A DNA stretch of 60,227 nt from Candidatus Enterocloster excrementipullorum (GTDB lineage Bacteria; Bacillota; Clostridia; Lachnospirales; Lachnospiraceae): contig DWWT01000078.1 of the NCBI GenBank assembly GCA_019119575.1, forward strand, positions 1 to 60,227, read 5' to 3'. Positions 7,721 through 17,159 of the stretch are shown piece by piece. A model generated the notes under the pieces. The model worked only from the letters and a program-made list of their open reading frames with translations, made no database searches and had not been told where the DNA came from. Within the stretch, counting starts at the first letter, position 1. Every line of letters starts with the position of its first letter. Position numbers and translations under genes: made by a program.

Positions 7721-8071
7721 ATGGCGGTTTCAAATTCTGCACCCCTATTTATCTTTGCGTTTTTCCTGTTCCTGCTCCTACTTATGACTCTGGATATTGC
7801 CATGATTGTGTCGCTGCTCAAAACCGGCGATGAGCGGAGGCAGCTCATCGTATGGAAAGCCAGCACCGGCACCCTTCTCATCGTTGTGCTCTCCCTGGTG
7901 ATTCAGATTGCGGAATCCATCGTCCGCTCACAGGCCATGGAGACCAATCCATTTATCACGCTCAGCATTGCCGCGGTTACCCTTAGTGTACAAGGGGATG
8001 CACGCCCTTTGTACACTAAGGGTATCTATTTTATAGAGCTCCTATACTATAAAAAGAGGTACAGCTGCTGA
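7721..8071 (+). CDS. Small membrane protein paired with XRE regulator, with in-frame palindrome
   Basis: A 116-residue protein. Hydrophobic helices lie at about residues 9-35 and 49-68, and a third near the C-terminus is interrupted. The gene is not recognised beyond being the membrane partner of a small XRE regulator, a common two-gene arrangement in Firmicutes. Residues 87-101 are encoded by a 45-nt palindromic insertion (7979-8023); without them the third helix would read ITLSIAAV-IYFIELLYYKKRY, a normal membrane segment ending in positive charges. AAAGGAG precedes the ATG. Whether the altered protein still works is unknown. Confidence 0.7.
   Translation: MAVSNSAPLFIFAFFLFLLLLMTLDIAMIVSLLKTGDERRQLIVWKASTGTLLIVVLSLVIQIAESIVRSQAMETNPFITLSIAAVTLSVQGDARPLYTKGIYFIELLYYKKRYSC
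7979..8023. repeat. Palindromic element, copy 1 (in frame inside a gene)
   Basis: ACCCTTAGTGTACAAGGGG (7979-7997) and its near-exact inverse (8005-8023, one G-T wobble) form a 19-bp hairpin with a 7-nt loop. The 45-nt block is a multiple of three, has no stop in the host frame and adds 15 residues. The core 7980-8022 matches 30312-30354 at 40 of 43 positions, counted by eye. Confidence 0.85.
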
Positions 8072-8072
8072 T

Positions 8073-8261
8073 ATGAAAAACAGCATCCGAGACAGACGAA
8101 AAGAATCCGGCATATCCCAGGAAAAACTCGCAAAGAAATGCAGTGTATCCCGTCAGACAATCAATGCCATTGAAAATAACAAGTATGACCCCTCCCTATC
8201 CCTTGCATTCCGGCTTGCGGCAGAGCTGGGCGCAACCGTAGACGAGCTTTTCACGCCATAA
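8073..8261 (+). CDS. Small XRE-family transcriptional repressor
   Basis: A 62-residue protein consisting essentially of one Cro/C1-type helix-turn-helix: IRDRRKESGISQEKLAKKC is followed by the recognition helix SVSRQTINAIENNKYDPSL and ends LGATVDELFTP. It begins one base after the stop of the membrane-protein gene, so the two are co-transcribed and probably translationally coupled. By analogy with YvaO/YgzD-like small regulators it should repress its own promoter, where two operator-like repeats flank the -35/-10 region. No inducer is evident. Confidence 0.9.
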   Translation: MKNSIRDRRKESGISQEKLAKKCSVSRQTINAIENNKYDPSLSLAFRLAAELGATVDELFTP

Positions 8262-8322
8262 AAATGTCCCGAATCTTCCGTGTGCATGACTTTTTCTGTA
8301 CACAGCGGATTCAGGACGTTTT
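8261..8322. terminator. Bidirectional terminator between XRE gene and polC
   Basis: An imperfect stem of about 25 bp pairs 8261-8286 (AAAATGTCCCGAATC...) with 8297-8322 (...GGATTCAGGACGTTTT), with A/T runs on both ends. It serves the convergent XRE gene and the long polC operon. Confidence 0.8.
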
Positions 8323-8325
8323 CAG

Positions 8326-11300
8326 TTACGTAAAGTCAAACAGCGACAGCTGATTCGACTGAGGCAGATCCCCCAATAGGCCCAGATCCGCCATGAGGGC
8401 GCAGATGGTGCCGTTCACCTTTGTCCGGCTGCTGAAATCCTCGATGGACAGGAAGGGACCGTCCTTCACTGCGTCCACCACAGCGTCCGCCGCCTTGTCC
8501 CCCAGGCCGTCGATGCTGCTTAGGGAGGGCATGAGCTTTCCGTCGATAATCTGGAAGTTTCTTGCCTTGGCCCGGTAGATGTCGATGGGCATAAATTCAA
8601 AGCCCCGGGCGTACATTTCCTGGACGATGCGCATATCCCGCAGGGTATCCTGCTCCTTCTTGGAGAGGGAATCCGCCCGCTTCTTATAATCTGCTAAGTA
8701 ATACTCCAGCTTGTCCCTGCCCTGGCACATGATCTCATAGGAGAACGCGCTGGCCCGGATGCTGAAAAACGCCGCGTAGTAGGCCAGGGGATAAAAAATC
8801 TTGCAGTAGGCAATGCGCCAGGCCATCATCACGTAGGCCGCGGCATGGGCCTTGGGGAACATGTATTTGATCTTCTTGCAGGACCAGATGTACCAGTCCG
8901 GGACATCGTGGGCCTTCATCTCCTCCTCCCACTCCGGCTTCAGTCCCTTGCCCTTCCGCACGCTCTCCATGATGGTAAAGGAGAGCCCCTGCTCCAGCCC
9001 CCTGGAGATCAGATAAATCATGATGTCGTCACGGGTACAGATGGCGGTCTGGATGGTGGCCTTGCCCTCCTGGATGAGGGTCTGGGCATTTCCCAGCCAC
9101 ACATCCGTTCCGTGGGCCAGGCCGGCAATCCGCACCAGGTCAGAGAAATACTTTGGCTTGGTGTCCAGAAGCATCTGCATGGCGAAATCCGTGCCGAACT
9201 CCGGCACGCCCAGGGCCCCCAGGGGGCAGCCACCGATGTCGTCCGGGGTGATCCCCAAGGCCTCGGTGCTCTGGAACAGGCTCATGACCTCCTTGCTGTC
9301 TAAGGGGATGTCCTTTACCGGGTCAATCCCTGTCAAATCCTGGAGCATACGGATCATGGTGGGATCATCGTGTCCCAGAATATCCAGCTTTAACAGGTTG
9401 TGGTCAATGGAGTGATAGTCAAAATGGGTCGTGATGGTGGATGTGGTCATATCGTTGGCCGGGTGCTGCACCGGGGTAAAGGAATAAATCTCCTCCCCCA
9501 GCGGGAGGACAATGATGCCGCCCGGGTGCTGTCCCGTGGTCCTGCGCACGCCCACGCAGCCCTGGACAATCCGGTTGATCTCGCAGTTTCTCTTTCTGGT
9601 GCCCCGCTCCTCGTAGTATTTCTTCACATAGCCGTAGGCCGTCTTGTCCGCAAGAGTGCCGATGGTGCCGGCCCGGAAGGTCTGTCCCTTGCCGAAAATC
9701 ACCTCGGTGTAGTCGTGGGCCTTGCTCTGGTACTCGCCGGAGAAGTTCAGGTCAATATCTGGCTCCTTGTCCCCCTTAAAACCCAGGAATGTCTCAAAGG
9801 GGATGTCAAAGCCATCCTTCTCCAGGGGCGTGCCGCAGACCGGGCAGAGCTTATCCGGCATATCGCAGCCCGCCATGCCGGAGAATTTCTTTACCTCCTC
9901 GGAGTCAAAGTCATAATAGCGGCACTTTGGACAGTGATAGTGGGGGCTTAAGGGATTCACCTCGGTGATTCCCGCCATGGTGGCCACAAAGGAGGAGCCC
10001 ACAGATCCCCGTGAGCCCACCAGATAGCCGTCCTCATTGGATTTCCACACCAGCTTCTGGGCAATAATATACATCACGGCGAATCCATTGGTAATGATGG
10101 AATGGAGCTCCTTTTCCAGCCGGTCCACCACGATCTGGGGCAGATCTTCCCCGTACATCTCGTGAGCCCGGTCGTAGCAGATCTTCGTCAGAGTCTTGTC
10201 CGAGTTCGGGATCACCGGCGGGCACTTGTCCGGCCGCACCGGGGAAATCCGCTCGCACATATCCGCAATCTTCCGGGTATTGGTCACCACCACTTCATAG
10301 GCCTTGTCCGGGCCCAGATACGCGAACTCTTCCAGCATCTCCTCGGTGGTGCGCAGGTACAGGGGTGCCTGCTCGTCCGAGTCTTTAAAGCCCTGGCCCG
10401 CCATGATAATCCGGCGGTACACCTCGTCCTGAGGATCCAGAAAATGCACGTCGCAGGTAGCGCACACCGGCTTATTAAACTCTGTCCCCAGCTCCACGAT
10501 TCTCTGGTTGAGCGCAATCAGATCCTCCCGGGTCTTCACCGTGCTCTTCTCGTCCTTAAGCATAAACGCATTGTTCCCCAGGGGCTGAATTTCCAGGTAA
10601 TCATAAAAATTCACCAGCCTGGCGATCTCGGTCTGGGGCGCGCCCCGCAGAAGCGCCTGGTAGAGCTCCCCGGCCTCGCAGGCCGAGCCGATGATAAGGC
10701 CCTCCCGGTACTCCTCCAAAAGGCTTTTGGGAATCCGGGGCCTCCGGGAATAATATTTCAAATGGGACCAGCTCACCAGGCGGTACATATTGATGCGCCC
10801 CACATCATTTTTCGCAAGGATAATCACGTGGTTGGTGGGCAGCTTCATGATGGTCTGGTCGTCCATGGTTTTTAAGGCATTGAGGGCGTTTACATCCTCC
10901 ACCCCCCGCTCCCGCAGCATGCGCACAAAGGCGGCGAAGATCTCGGCCGTGGCCCCTGCGTCGTCCACCGCCCGGTGATGATTCTCCAGGGAAATGTTCA
11001 GCGCTTTTGCCACGGTATCCAGCTTATACCGGTTGAGGTTCGGCAGCAGCAGCCTTGCCAGGGATACTGTGTCCAGTACCGTGGGATTGAAGGGCAGCCC
11101 CAATTTTTCCGCATAATGGCCAACAAATCCCACATCAAAGCCCGCATTGTGGGCTACAAGCGCGGAATCTCCCACAAACTTCAAAAATTCCGGCAGTATT
11201 TGGTCGATTTTTGGGTATGGAAGCACCATGGCGTCATTGATGCCCGTCAGCTTCTCGATATCAAAGGGAATGGGCACCTCGGGATTGATGAAGGTAGAAT

Positions 11301-12957
11301 ATTTGTCCTGAATCTTTCCATCAACCACTTTCACGGCCCCGATCTCGATGATGGTATTCTTTTCGGGGCTGAATCCCGTGGTCTCGATGTCAAACACCAC
11401 GTATGTACCGGCAAAGCTCTGGCCTCTGGGATTCTCCACCAGCTGCTTGGTGTCGTCCACCAGATAGCCTTCCACCCCGTAGAGCACCTTAAAGGTATCG
11501 CCCTTGTCCAGGGCGTGGTTCGCGTCCGGGAATGCCTGGACGCAGCCATGGTCTGTGACAGCCACTGCGGGCATGCCCCATTTCTTTGCCCGCTTGATGA
11601 TGCTCTTCACATCGGAGACCCCGTCCATATCACTCATCTTGGTGTGGCAGTGGAGCTCCACCCGCTTTTCCAGGCTGTTGTCCATTCGGCGGCTGGTAAA
11701 GTCCTCCCCTTTCTTGATGCCCACAATGGAGCCAAGGGTCAGCTCCCCGTCGAATTTGTCAATGGTGGTCACACCCTTAATCTTCAGAAACATGCCCACA
11801 TTGATGACGGCTTTTACCTCCTCAAAAAGCTCCGGCCGGATAAACATTTTCGCGGTGATGGTGTCCGTGTAGTCCGTCACATCGAAGGTCAGGATAAACT
11901 TGCCGCTGCGCAGCTCCCGGCTCTCGCACGTCAGGACCTGGCCCCGGAGGGTCACCTCCCCCATCTCCCCGTCAATCTGCTCAATCTCGATAAAATCATC
12001 GTCGAAATCCCGGCCATAGAGCACATCCGGGTTGTTGGAGCGCTTTAAAGCGTATTCTCCCTTCTCCCGGCCCCAGTCCTTCTTTCCGCGGCCAAAGCGG
12101 GCGCCGTCCCCGGTGCCTCCGTCCTGACGTCCAAAGGGTTTCGCGCTTCCCGCAGCGCCGGCTCCCCTTTCCCTGGGTGCTCCGGCTGTTCCTGACTGGC
12201 CGGACGCCTGACCGTTTGTACGGCCCTTTGCCTCTCTTCCGGCAGCGTTAGTCCCGGCAGAGCTGTTGCCGGCGGCCTGTCCGCTTCCGGCTGCACTTCC
12301 CGCCAAGGGGGCATTTCCCTCCATCCACGGCGGCGCCTCCAGGACCGGTCCCTCTGCCCCTGCGGCTCCATTTTCAAGTGCTCCATACCCGGCCGCTGCC
12401 AGGGCCTCCCGGGCAATTTTCTCCTCCAGCATCTGCCGGCGGTTGCTGGGCTTTGCCGGCACATACTGGAATTTCACTTCCACAGGGAGGCCGCACCGCT
12501 CTCCAAAGACCTTTTCCAGCACCCGCTTTAACTCCGCCGTCTTGGTCCGGTTCACCGGCGTGTCCTCCACGGTGAGCACCATCCGGTCCTCCCTCTCGAA
12601 GACGATCTCCGCCTTGCGGAACATGGTATACTCAATCATGCTGTAATTCTTGAGCTCCAATAGGAGGCTGTCCTTGTAGAGCTCCAAAAGCTTCTTGGGC
12701 GTATACTGATCCGACAGGCGGTAGCGCTCCTGAATCCGTATGGAAATCTGCTTGGAGGGAAAAAGCTGATCCTTAATTCCCCGCTCCAGATCATAGATGT
12801 TCTGCTTGTGAATCAGCCGGGTGCTGTTTAAATAAATGCGGATCCGGCTCCTGTCCCGGGAGGAGGAAACCTTCTCCACCTGCACCAGGGCCAGCAGATC
12901 CTTTAAAGGCTGGGCTATATTTAATGTGGGAAATACCTCTAAAAAGTCTTTTGCCAT
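8326..12957 (-). CDS. polC: DNA polymerase III PolC-type alpha subunit
   Basis: The 1543-residue replicative polymerase of low-GC Gram-positives. In order: N-terminal domain (to about 175), an OB domain (VTLRGQVLTCESREL onward), the PHP domain split around the exonuclease (VELHCHTKMSDMDGV), a DEDDh 3'-5' proofreading exonuclease (VVFDIETTGFSP, HNAGFDVGF, HHRAVDDA), then palm with PDIDLNFSGEYQ, a zinc-binding CPKC/CPVC segment and fingers. It is about 100 residues longer than the B. subtilis protein because of an Ala/Gly/Arg-rich linker at about residues 190-300. It is the last gene of the pyrH-to-polC operon, a conserved order. The start is at ATG 12957 with GAAGGAAG upstream. Confidence 0.97.
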   Translation of the reverse strand: MAKDFLEVFPTLNIAQPLKDLLALVQVEKVSSSRDRSRIRIYLNSTRLIHKQNIYDLERGIKDQLFPSKQISIRIQERYRLSDQYTPKKLLELYKDSLLLELKNYSMIEYTMFRKAEIVFEREDRMVLTVEDTPVNRTKTAELKRVLEKVFGERCGLPVEVKFQYVPAKPSNRRQMLEEKIAREALAAAGYGALENGAAGAEGPVLEAPPWMEGNAPLAGSAAGSGQAAGNSSAGTNAAGREAKGRTNGQASGQSGTAGAPRERGAGAAGSAKPFGRQDGGTGDGARFGRGKKDWGREKGEYALKRSNNPDVLYGRDFDDDFIEIEQIDGEMGEVTLRGQVLTCESRELRSGKFILTFDVTDYTDTITAKMFIRPELFEEVKAVINVGMFLKIKGVTTIDKFDGELTLGSIVGIKKGEDFTSRRMDNSLEKRVELHCHTKMSDMDGVSDVKSIIKRAKKWGMPAVAVTDHGCVQAFPDANHALDKGDTFKVLYGVEGYLVDDTKQLVENPRGQSFAGTYVVFDIETTGFSPEKNTIIEIGAVKVVDGKIQDKYSTFINPEVPIPFDIEKLTGINDAMVLPYPKIDQILPEFLKFVGDSALVAHNAGFDVGFVGHYAEKLGLPFNPTVLDTVSLARLLLPNLNRYKLDTVAKALNISLENHHRAVDDAGATAEIFAAFVRMLRERGVEDVNALNALKTMDDQTIMKLPTNHVIILAKNDVGRINMYRLVSWSHLKYYSRRPRIPKSLLEEYREGLIIGSACEAGELYQALLRGAPQTEIARLVNFYDYLEIQPLGNNAFMLKDEKSTVKTREDLIALNQRIVELGTEFNKPVCATCDVHFLDPQDEVYRRIIMAGQGFKDSDEQAPLYLRTTEEMLEEFAYLGPDKAYEVVVTNTRKIADMCERISPVRPDKCPPVIPNSDKTLTKICYDRAHEMYGEDLPQIVVDRLEKELHSIITNGFAVMYIIAQKLVWKSNEDGYLVGSRGSVGSSFVATMAGITEVNPLSPHYHCPKCRYYDFDSEEVKKFSGMAGCDMPDKLCPVCGTPLEKDGFDIPFETFLGFKGDKEPDIDLNFSGEYQSKAHDYTEVIFGKGQTFRAGTIGTLADKTAYGYVKKYYEERGTRKRNCEINRIVQGCVGVRRTTGQHPGGIIVLPLGEEIYSFTPVQHPANDMTTSTITTHFDYHSIDHNLLKLDILGHDDPTMIRMLQDLTGIDPVKDIPLDSKEVMSLFQSTEALGITPDDIGGCPLGALGVPEFGTDFAMQMLLDTKPKYFSDLVRIAGLAHGTDVWLGNAQTLIQEGKATIQTAICTRDDIMIYLISRGLEQGLSFTIMESVRKGKGLKPEWEEEMKAHDVPDWYIWSCKKIKYMFPKAHAAAYVMMAWRIAYCKIFYPLAYYAAFFSIRASAFSYEIMCQGRDKLEYYLADYKKRADSLSKKEQDTLRDMRIVQEMYARGFEFMPIDIYRAKARNFQIIDGKLMPSLSSIDGLGDKAADAVVDAVKDGPFLSIEDFSSRTKVNGTICALMADLGLLGDLPQSNQLSLFDFT

Positions 12958-12965
12958 ATGTTTGT

Positions 12966-14036
12966 CTACTTCCTTCGTTCCTCTGCCATAGCCAAAAGCT
13001 CCGCCCGCAGGGCGGCCAGAAGCTCGGCCTCCGGCACCTTGCGCAAGATCTGTCCCTTTTTGATGAGCAGTCCCTCACCCACACCGCCGGCAATCCCGAT
13101 GTCCGCCTCCCGGGCCTCCCCGGGGCCATTCACCACGCAGCCCATGACGGCCACCTTGATGTCCAGGTCATCGAACTCCGCAGCCAGGGTTTCCACCTCT
13201 CCCGCCAGGGAGATGAGGTCAATCCGCGTCCTTCCGCAGGTGGGGCAGGACACTACCTCGATGCCGCCCTTCCTCAGCCCCAGCGTGCGGAGAATCAATT
13301 TGGCGGTCTTTACCTCCTCCGCCGGATCTCCGGTGAGGGAAACACGAATCGTGTCCCCGATCCCCTCGTGGAGAATAATCCCCAGGCCCACCGAAGATTT
13401 AATGTTTCCCGCATATACCGTTCCCGCCTCCGTGATGCCCACGTGAAGGGGATAATCCGTCCTTCCCGCAATCAATTCATGGGCCTTCACGCACATCATC
13501 ACATCCGAGGACTTGATGCTGATAACAAGCTGGTCCCAGCCCATCTCCTCAATCAGATGCACCTTGTCCAGAGCGCTCTCCACCAGGCCCTCTGCGGTGA
13601 CGCCGCCGTATTTTTCCAGAATCTCCTTCTCCAGGGAGCCGCTGTTGACCCCCACGCGGATGGGGATCCGGCGCGCCTTCGCCGCGTCCACCACCGCCTG
13701 CACCCGCTCCCTATTCCCGATATTTCCCGGGTTAATGCGGATTTTATCCGCCCCATTTTCCATGGCCGCAAGAGCCAGACGGTAGTCAAAATGGATATCC
13801 GCCACCAGGGGAATGTGAATCTCCTTCTTAATCTCCCTTATGGCCTCTGCCGCCTCCCTGGTTGGCACCGCAACCCGGATAATCTCACATCCGGCCCGCT
13901 CCAGCCGCAGGATTTGCTCAACCGTGGCTCTCACATCCTCGGTTTTTGTATTGCACATGGATTGGATCAGAATGGGATTTCCCCCTCCGATGGGACGCCC
14001 TCCCACCCAGACTGTCCTCGTATTCTTTCTGGTCAT
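12966..14036 (-). CDS. ispG: 4-hydroxy-3-methylbut-2-enyl diphosphate synthase (flavodoxin/ferredoxin)
   Basis: A 356-residue MEP-pathway enzyme that reductively opens MEcPP to HMBPP using a [4Fe-4S] cluster. The N-terminal TIM barrel carries [12 protein letters not shown] and [11 protein letters not shown]. Cluster ligands are in [12 protein letters not shown] and the downstream [17 protein letters not shown]. The length is that of the short bacterial type. It lies 8 bp upstream of polC and 13 bp after rseP, with AAGGAG before its ATG. With dxr two genes upstream, this operon supplies two isoprenoid steps beside uppS, which uses the products for undecaprenyl phosphate. Confidence 0.97.
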   Translation of the reverse strand: MTRKNTRTVWVGGRPIGGGNPILIQSMCNTKTEDVRATVEQILRLERAGCEIIRVAVPTREAAEAIREIKKEIHIPLVADIHFDYRLALAAMENGADKIRINPGNIGNRERVQAVVDAAKARRIPIRVGVNSGSLEKEILEKYGGVTAEGLVESALDKVHLIEEMGWDQLVISIKSSDVMMCVKAHELIAGRTDYPLHVGITEAGTVYAGNIKSSVGLGIILHEGIGDTIRVSLTGDPAEEVKTAKLILRTLGLRKGGIEVVSCPTCGRTRIDLISLAGEVETLAAEFDDLDIKVAVMGCVVNGPGEAREADIGIAGGVGEGLLIKKGQILRKVPEAELLAALRAELLAMAEERRK

Positions 14037-14049
14037 ACGACTATTCTCC

Positions 14050-15099
14050 TTATATCAGCTTTCTCACATCGTTAAACAGAATCAGCACCATCAGCGCCAG
14101 GAGGATGAGAAGCCCCAGCATGTGGACTCTCCCCTCAAGCTCCTTGTCAATGGGTTTTCCCCGGATAAGCTCAAGGAATAAAAACACCAGCCGCCCGCCG
14201 TCGAGCGCCGGCAGGGGAAAGAGATTCAGCGCCCCCAGGTTTGCATTTAAGAGAATCGAAAAATTGATGAGCATCAAAAGCACTGCCCCCATCCCGTAAG
14301 GGGAAGCCTCCTCCACCGTCGTGTCAATGGTGCTCACAATCCCCACCGGGCCGCTGAGATCATCCATAGACACCATTCCATGAAACATCATATAAAAGCT
14401 GTCCAGCACATACCGAATCCAGAACTGCACCTCGTACACGGACTGGAGCATAAGCTGGAAAAAGCCCTCTGCGGGATACAGACGGGCATCAAAAACCACT
14501 CCCGCCAGATACTGCCCGGTCTCCTGGGAGTACATGGGTGTGATGGATGCCTTCATGGTCTGCGTCCTCCCGTCCTCCCCCTGCCGCTTCCAGGTGACCG
14601 CAAGCTCCCGGTTGGGGTGCGTATAGAGGTAAAAGCTGAAATCCTGGTACGAATGGACGCTGCGCCCATTGACCCGCGTGATCACATCCCCGGCCTGAAT
14701 GCCCGCAGCCTGCGCCGGATATCCCTCCTGCACATCCGCCACCCGGGCGGTGGCGCGTCCCGTGGTTCCCACCAGAATCATCGCCAGGAGAAAAGCCAGA
14801 AGAAAATTAAACACCGGCCCTGCCGCCACCACCAGGATGCGGGAGAACACCGGCTTATTATTAAAGGCTCTGGGGTCCGAGGCGTCCTCGTCCTCCCCCA
14901 GCATCATGCAGGATCCCCCGAAGGGAAGCAGTTTGATGGAATAGCGGGTCTCCCCCTTCTGGAAAGAAAGCAGTCTTGGCCCCATTCCCAGGGAAAACTC
15001 CAGCACGCCGATGCCGCACAGCTTCGCCAGCAAAAAATGGCCGAATTCATGGATTAAAATAATCACTCCCAGAATCAGCACTGCCAAAAGTAAACTCAT
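14050..15099 (-). CDS. rseP: RIP zinc metalloprotease RseP (site-2 protease)
   Basis: A 349-residue membrane-embedded protease that cleaves transmembrane substrates such as anti-sigma factors and signal-peptide remnants. The HEFGH zinc motif (His17-His21) lies in the first membrane helix. A single PDZ domain spans about residues 110-195 ([19 protein letters not shown]). The second catalytic segment [12 protein letters not shown] supplies the Asp ligand, followed by the last helix. It sits between dxr and ispG, as in many Firmicutes. Its substrate here is not indicated by neighbours; a SpoIVFB role is unlikely because of the PDZ domain. Confidence 0.95.
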   Translation of the reverse strand: MSLLLAVLILGVIILIHEFGHFLLAKLCGIGVLEFSLGMGPRLLSFQKGETRYSIKLLPFGGSCMMLGEDEDASDPRAFNNKPVFSRILVVAAGPVFNFLLAFLLAMILVGTTGRATARVADVQEGYPAQAAGIQAGDVITRVNGRSVHSYQDFSFYLYTHPNRELAVTWKRQGEDGRTQTMKASITPMYSQETGQYLAGVVFDARLYPAEGFFQLMLQSVYEVQFWIRYVLDSFYMMFHGMVSMDDLSGPVGIVSTIDTTVEEASPYGMGAVLLMLINFSILLNANLGALNLFPLPALDGGRLVFLFLELIRGKPIDKELEGRVHMLGLLILLALMVLILFNDVRKLI

Positions 15100-15148
15100 C
15101 CAGTCGTCCTCTCTCTGCTTTTATTTTTCTCAGGCAGGCGGCGCCAAA

Positions 15149-16309
15149 TCAGAACCGGCCCGCCTCCATCTGCTGCTCCACGTATGCCCTGGCCTGTCTC
15201 TCGGCCTGCAGGATTTCCTCAACCCCGGGGGCTTCCACCATGGAGCAGTTCTCCAAAGCCCCCTGGATCAGATCCGCAATCGCCAGATAAGGGATTTTCC
15301 GGTCGAGGAAAAGCGCCACCGCCTGCTCATTGGCCGCATTAAACACGGTCGGCATGGTGCCGCCCTTCCTCCCCGCCTCGTAGGCCAGCGCCAGCCCGTT
15401 AAATGTCCGGCAGTCCGGCTCCTCAAAGTGAATTTCTCCAATCTTTGCAAAATCCAGCCGCTCCCCCGGCAGATACCGGCGCTCCGGATAATACAGAGCG
15501 TACTGGATGGGAAGCTTCATATCCGGCGTGCCCAACTGGGCGATCACCGCGCCGTCCGCAAACTCGACCATGGAGTGAATCACACTGGTCGGCTGAACCA
15601 CCACCTGAATCTGGTCAAATTCCACACCGAAGAGCCAGCGGGCTTCCATGACCTCCAGCCCCTTGTTCACCATGGTGGAGGAGTCAATGGTAATCTTTTT
15701 CCCCATAGACCAGTTGGGATGCCTTAGCGCATCCTCCACCGTGACATGGGAAAGCCGCTCTCTGTCCCATCCCCGGAAGGGTCCGCCCGAGGCGGTGAGG
15801 AGAATTTTGTGCGCCGGATTTCCCCCTGCGCCCTGCAGGCACTGGAAAATCGCGGAGTGCTCGGAATCCACCGGCAGAATCCGCACGCCCTTCTCGGCCG
15901 CCAGGGGCATGATGAGGTGGCCCGCGGTGACCAGGGTCTCTTTATTTGCCAGGGCAATGTCCTTCCCCGCCTCCATAGCCGCCATTGTGGGGCGGATTCC
16001 GATCATGCCCACCACAGCGGTGACCACAATCTGGGCCGGGCCTCCGGCGGCAGCCTCCATAAGGCCTTCCATCCCCCAAACGACCCGGACATCCAGATCC
16101 CGGACCCGCTCCTTTAAATCCCTTGCCGCTTCTTCCTCCCAGAGGCAGGCTGTCTCCGGGTGAAATTCCCGTATCTGCCGCTCTAAAGCGTCCACATTTC
16201 GTCCCGCCGCCAGGGCCGTCACCTCAAGGTCCCCATTGTTCCTCACAATCTCCAGCGTCTGGGTGCCGATGGAACCGGTAGAGCCCAGAACCGCGATCTT
16301 CCTCTTCAT
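15149..16309 (-). CDS. dxr: 1-deoxy-D-xylulose 5-phosphate reductoisomerase
   Basis: A 386-residue NADPH-dependent enzyme converting DXP to MEP, the committed step of the MEP pathway. The Rossmann motif is GSTGSIGTQ (residues 9-17), followed by LANKETLV and the metal-binding PVDSEHSAIFQCL. The C-terminal domain contains SMGKKITIDSSTMVNKGLE. The ATG at 16309 with GGAGAG upstream was chosen; a GTG at 16342 would add 11 non-conserved residues. It is co-transcribed with cdsA upstream and rseP downstream. Confidence 0.97.
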   Translation of the reverse strand: MKRKIAVLGSTGSIGTQTLEIVRNNGDLEVTALAAGRNVDALERQIREFHPETACLWEEEAARDLKERVRDLDVRVVWGMEGLMEAAAGGPAQIVVTAVVGMIGIRPTMAAMEAGKDIALANKETLVTAGHLIMPLAAEKGVRILPVDSEHSAIFQCLQGAGGNPAHKILLTASGGPFRGWDRERLSHVTVEDALRHPNWSMGKKITIDSSTMVNKGLEVMEARWLFGVEFDQIQVVVQPTSVIHSMVEFADGAVIAQLGTPDMKLPIQYALYYPERRYLPGERLDFAKIGEIHFEEPDCRTFNGLALAYEAGRKGGTMPTVFNAANEQAVALFLDRKIPYLAIADLIQGALENCSMVEAPGVEEILQAERQARAYVEQQMEAGRF

Positions 16310-16343
16310 AGTTATATTCTCTCCATCCTGCAAAAAATACACA

Positions 16344-17144
16344 TCACTGCAAAAAGGTCATGGCAAAATAAATAGCCGGGGCCGTAAAAATCATACTGTC
16401 AAACCGGTCCAGAATCCCGCCGTGCCCCGGTATCAGATGGCCGTAATCTTTGATATTGTGATTGCGCTTGATGGCCGATGCCGCCAAATCCCCCACCTGG
16501 GAAATCAGCGCACCGATGGCGCAGCCCACCGCGCATGCCATGCGGGGATCGGAAAATTCGTCCATCCCTCCTCCCACCACAGAGGCATACAGGAATCCCA
16601 AAAGCGCCGCGCCGGCCACTCCGCCCACTGCGCCCTCCACGGACTTTTTAGGGCTTAAGCGCGGGGTCAGCTTATGCTTTCCAAACAGCATGCCCACGCA
16701 GTAGGCGCAGGTATCACAGCCCCAGGAGCTCAGGAAAATAAGCCACACCACATACGCGCCGTCGTTCATCTCCCGCGTCTGGTAGAGGAAGGACAGCATC
16801 ACCGGCACATAGCACACACCGAAAAAAGCCCCCGTAATTTCCTCTGTCTTGTATTTAGGAAATGTAAATACATATAACGCCATGAGAATCATCAGGGAGG
16901 CAATAATCATCAAATTGAGATACTTCTCTCCCTCCCACCACAAAATCCCATAATAAGATACCGCGGTGAGATACCCGACCACGGCAATGGAGCGCCGATG
17001 GATATCCAAGGCCCGGTACAGCTCAAAAAGGCCGATGAGGGAGATAATTCCGGTCACCGCAAACAGAAGGCCGCCTCCCTTTCCAACCACCACAACGGCC
17101 AGAAGCACCAATATGATTCCGCTTATCAAACGGGTTGTAAACAT
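16344..17144 (-). CDS. cdsA: Phosphatidate cytidylyltransferase
   Basis: A 266-residue integral membrane enzyme making CDP-diacylglycerol from phosphatidate and CTP, the precursor of phosphatidylglycerol and cardiolipin. It has about seven or eight hydrophobic helices. The C-terminal CDS signature is clear: SAIKRNHNIKDYGHLIPGHG followed by GILDRFDS. GGAGCAGG precedes the ATG. It is 15 bp downstream of uppS, in the conserved uppS-cdsA-dxr order. Confidence 0.96.
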   Translation of the reverse strand: MFTTRLISGIILVLLAVVVVGKGGGLLFAVTGIISLIGLFELYRALDIHRRSIAVVGYLTAVSYYGILWWEGEKYLNLMIIASLMILMALYVFTFPKYKTEEITGAFFGVCYVPVMLSFLYQTREMNDGAYVVWLIFLSSWGCDTCAYCVGMLFGKHKLTPRLSPKKSVEGAVGGVAGAALLGFLYASVVGGGMDEFSDPRMACAVGCAIGALISQVGDLAASAIKRNHNIKDYGHLIPGHGGILDRFDSMIFTAPAIYFAMTFLQ

Positions 17145-17159
17145 GGCCTGCTCCTTTCC

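Noticed and set aside
8326..12957. Possible DnaE-type polymerase
   Set aside because: The internal exonuclease within the PHP domain and the domain order identify PolC.
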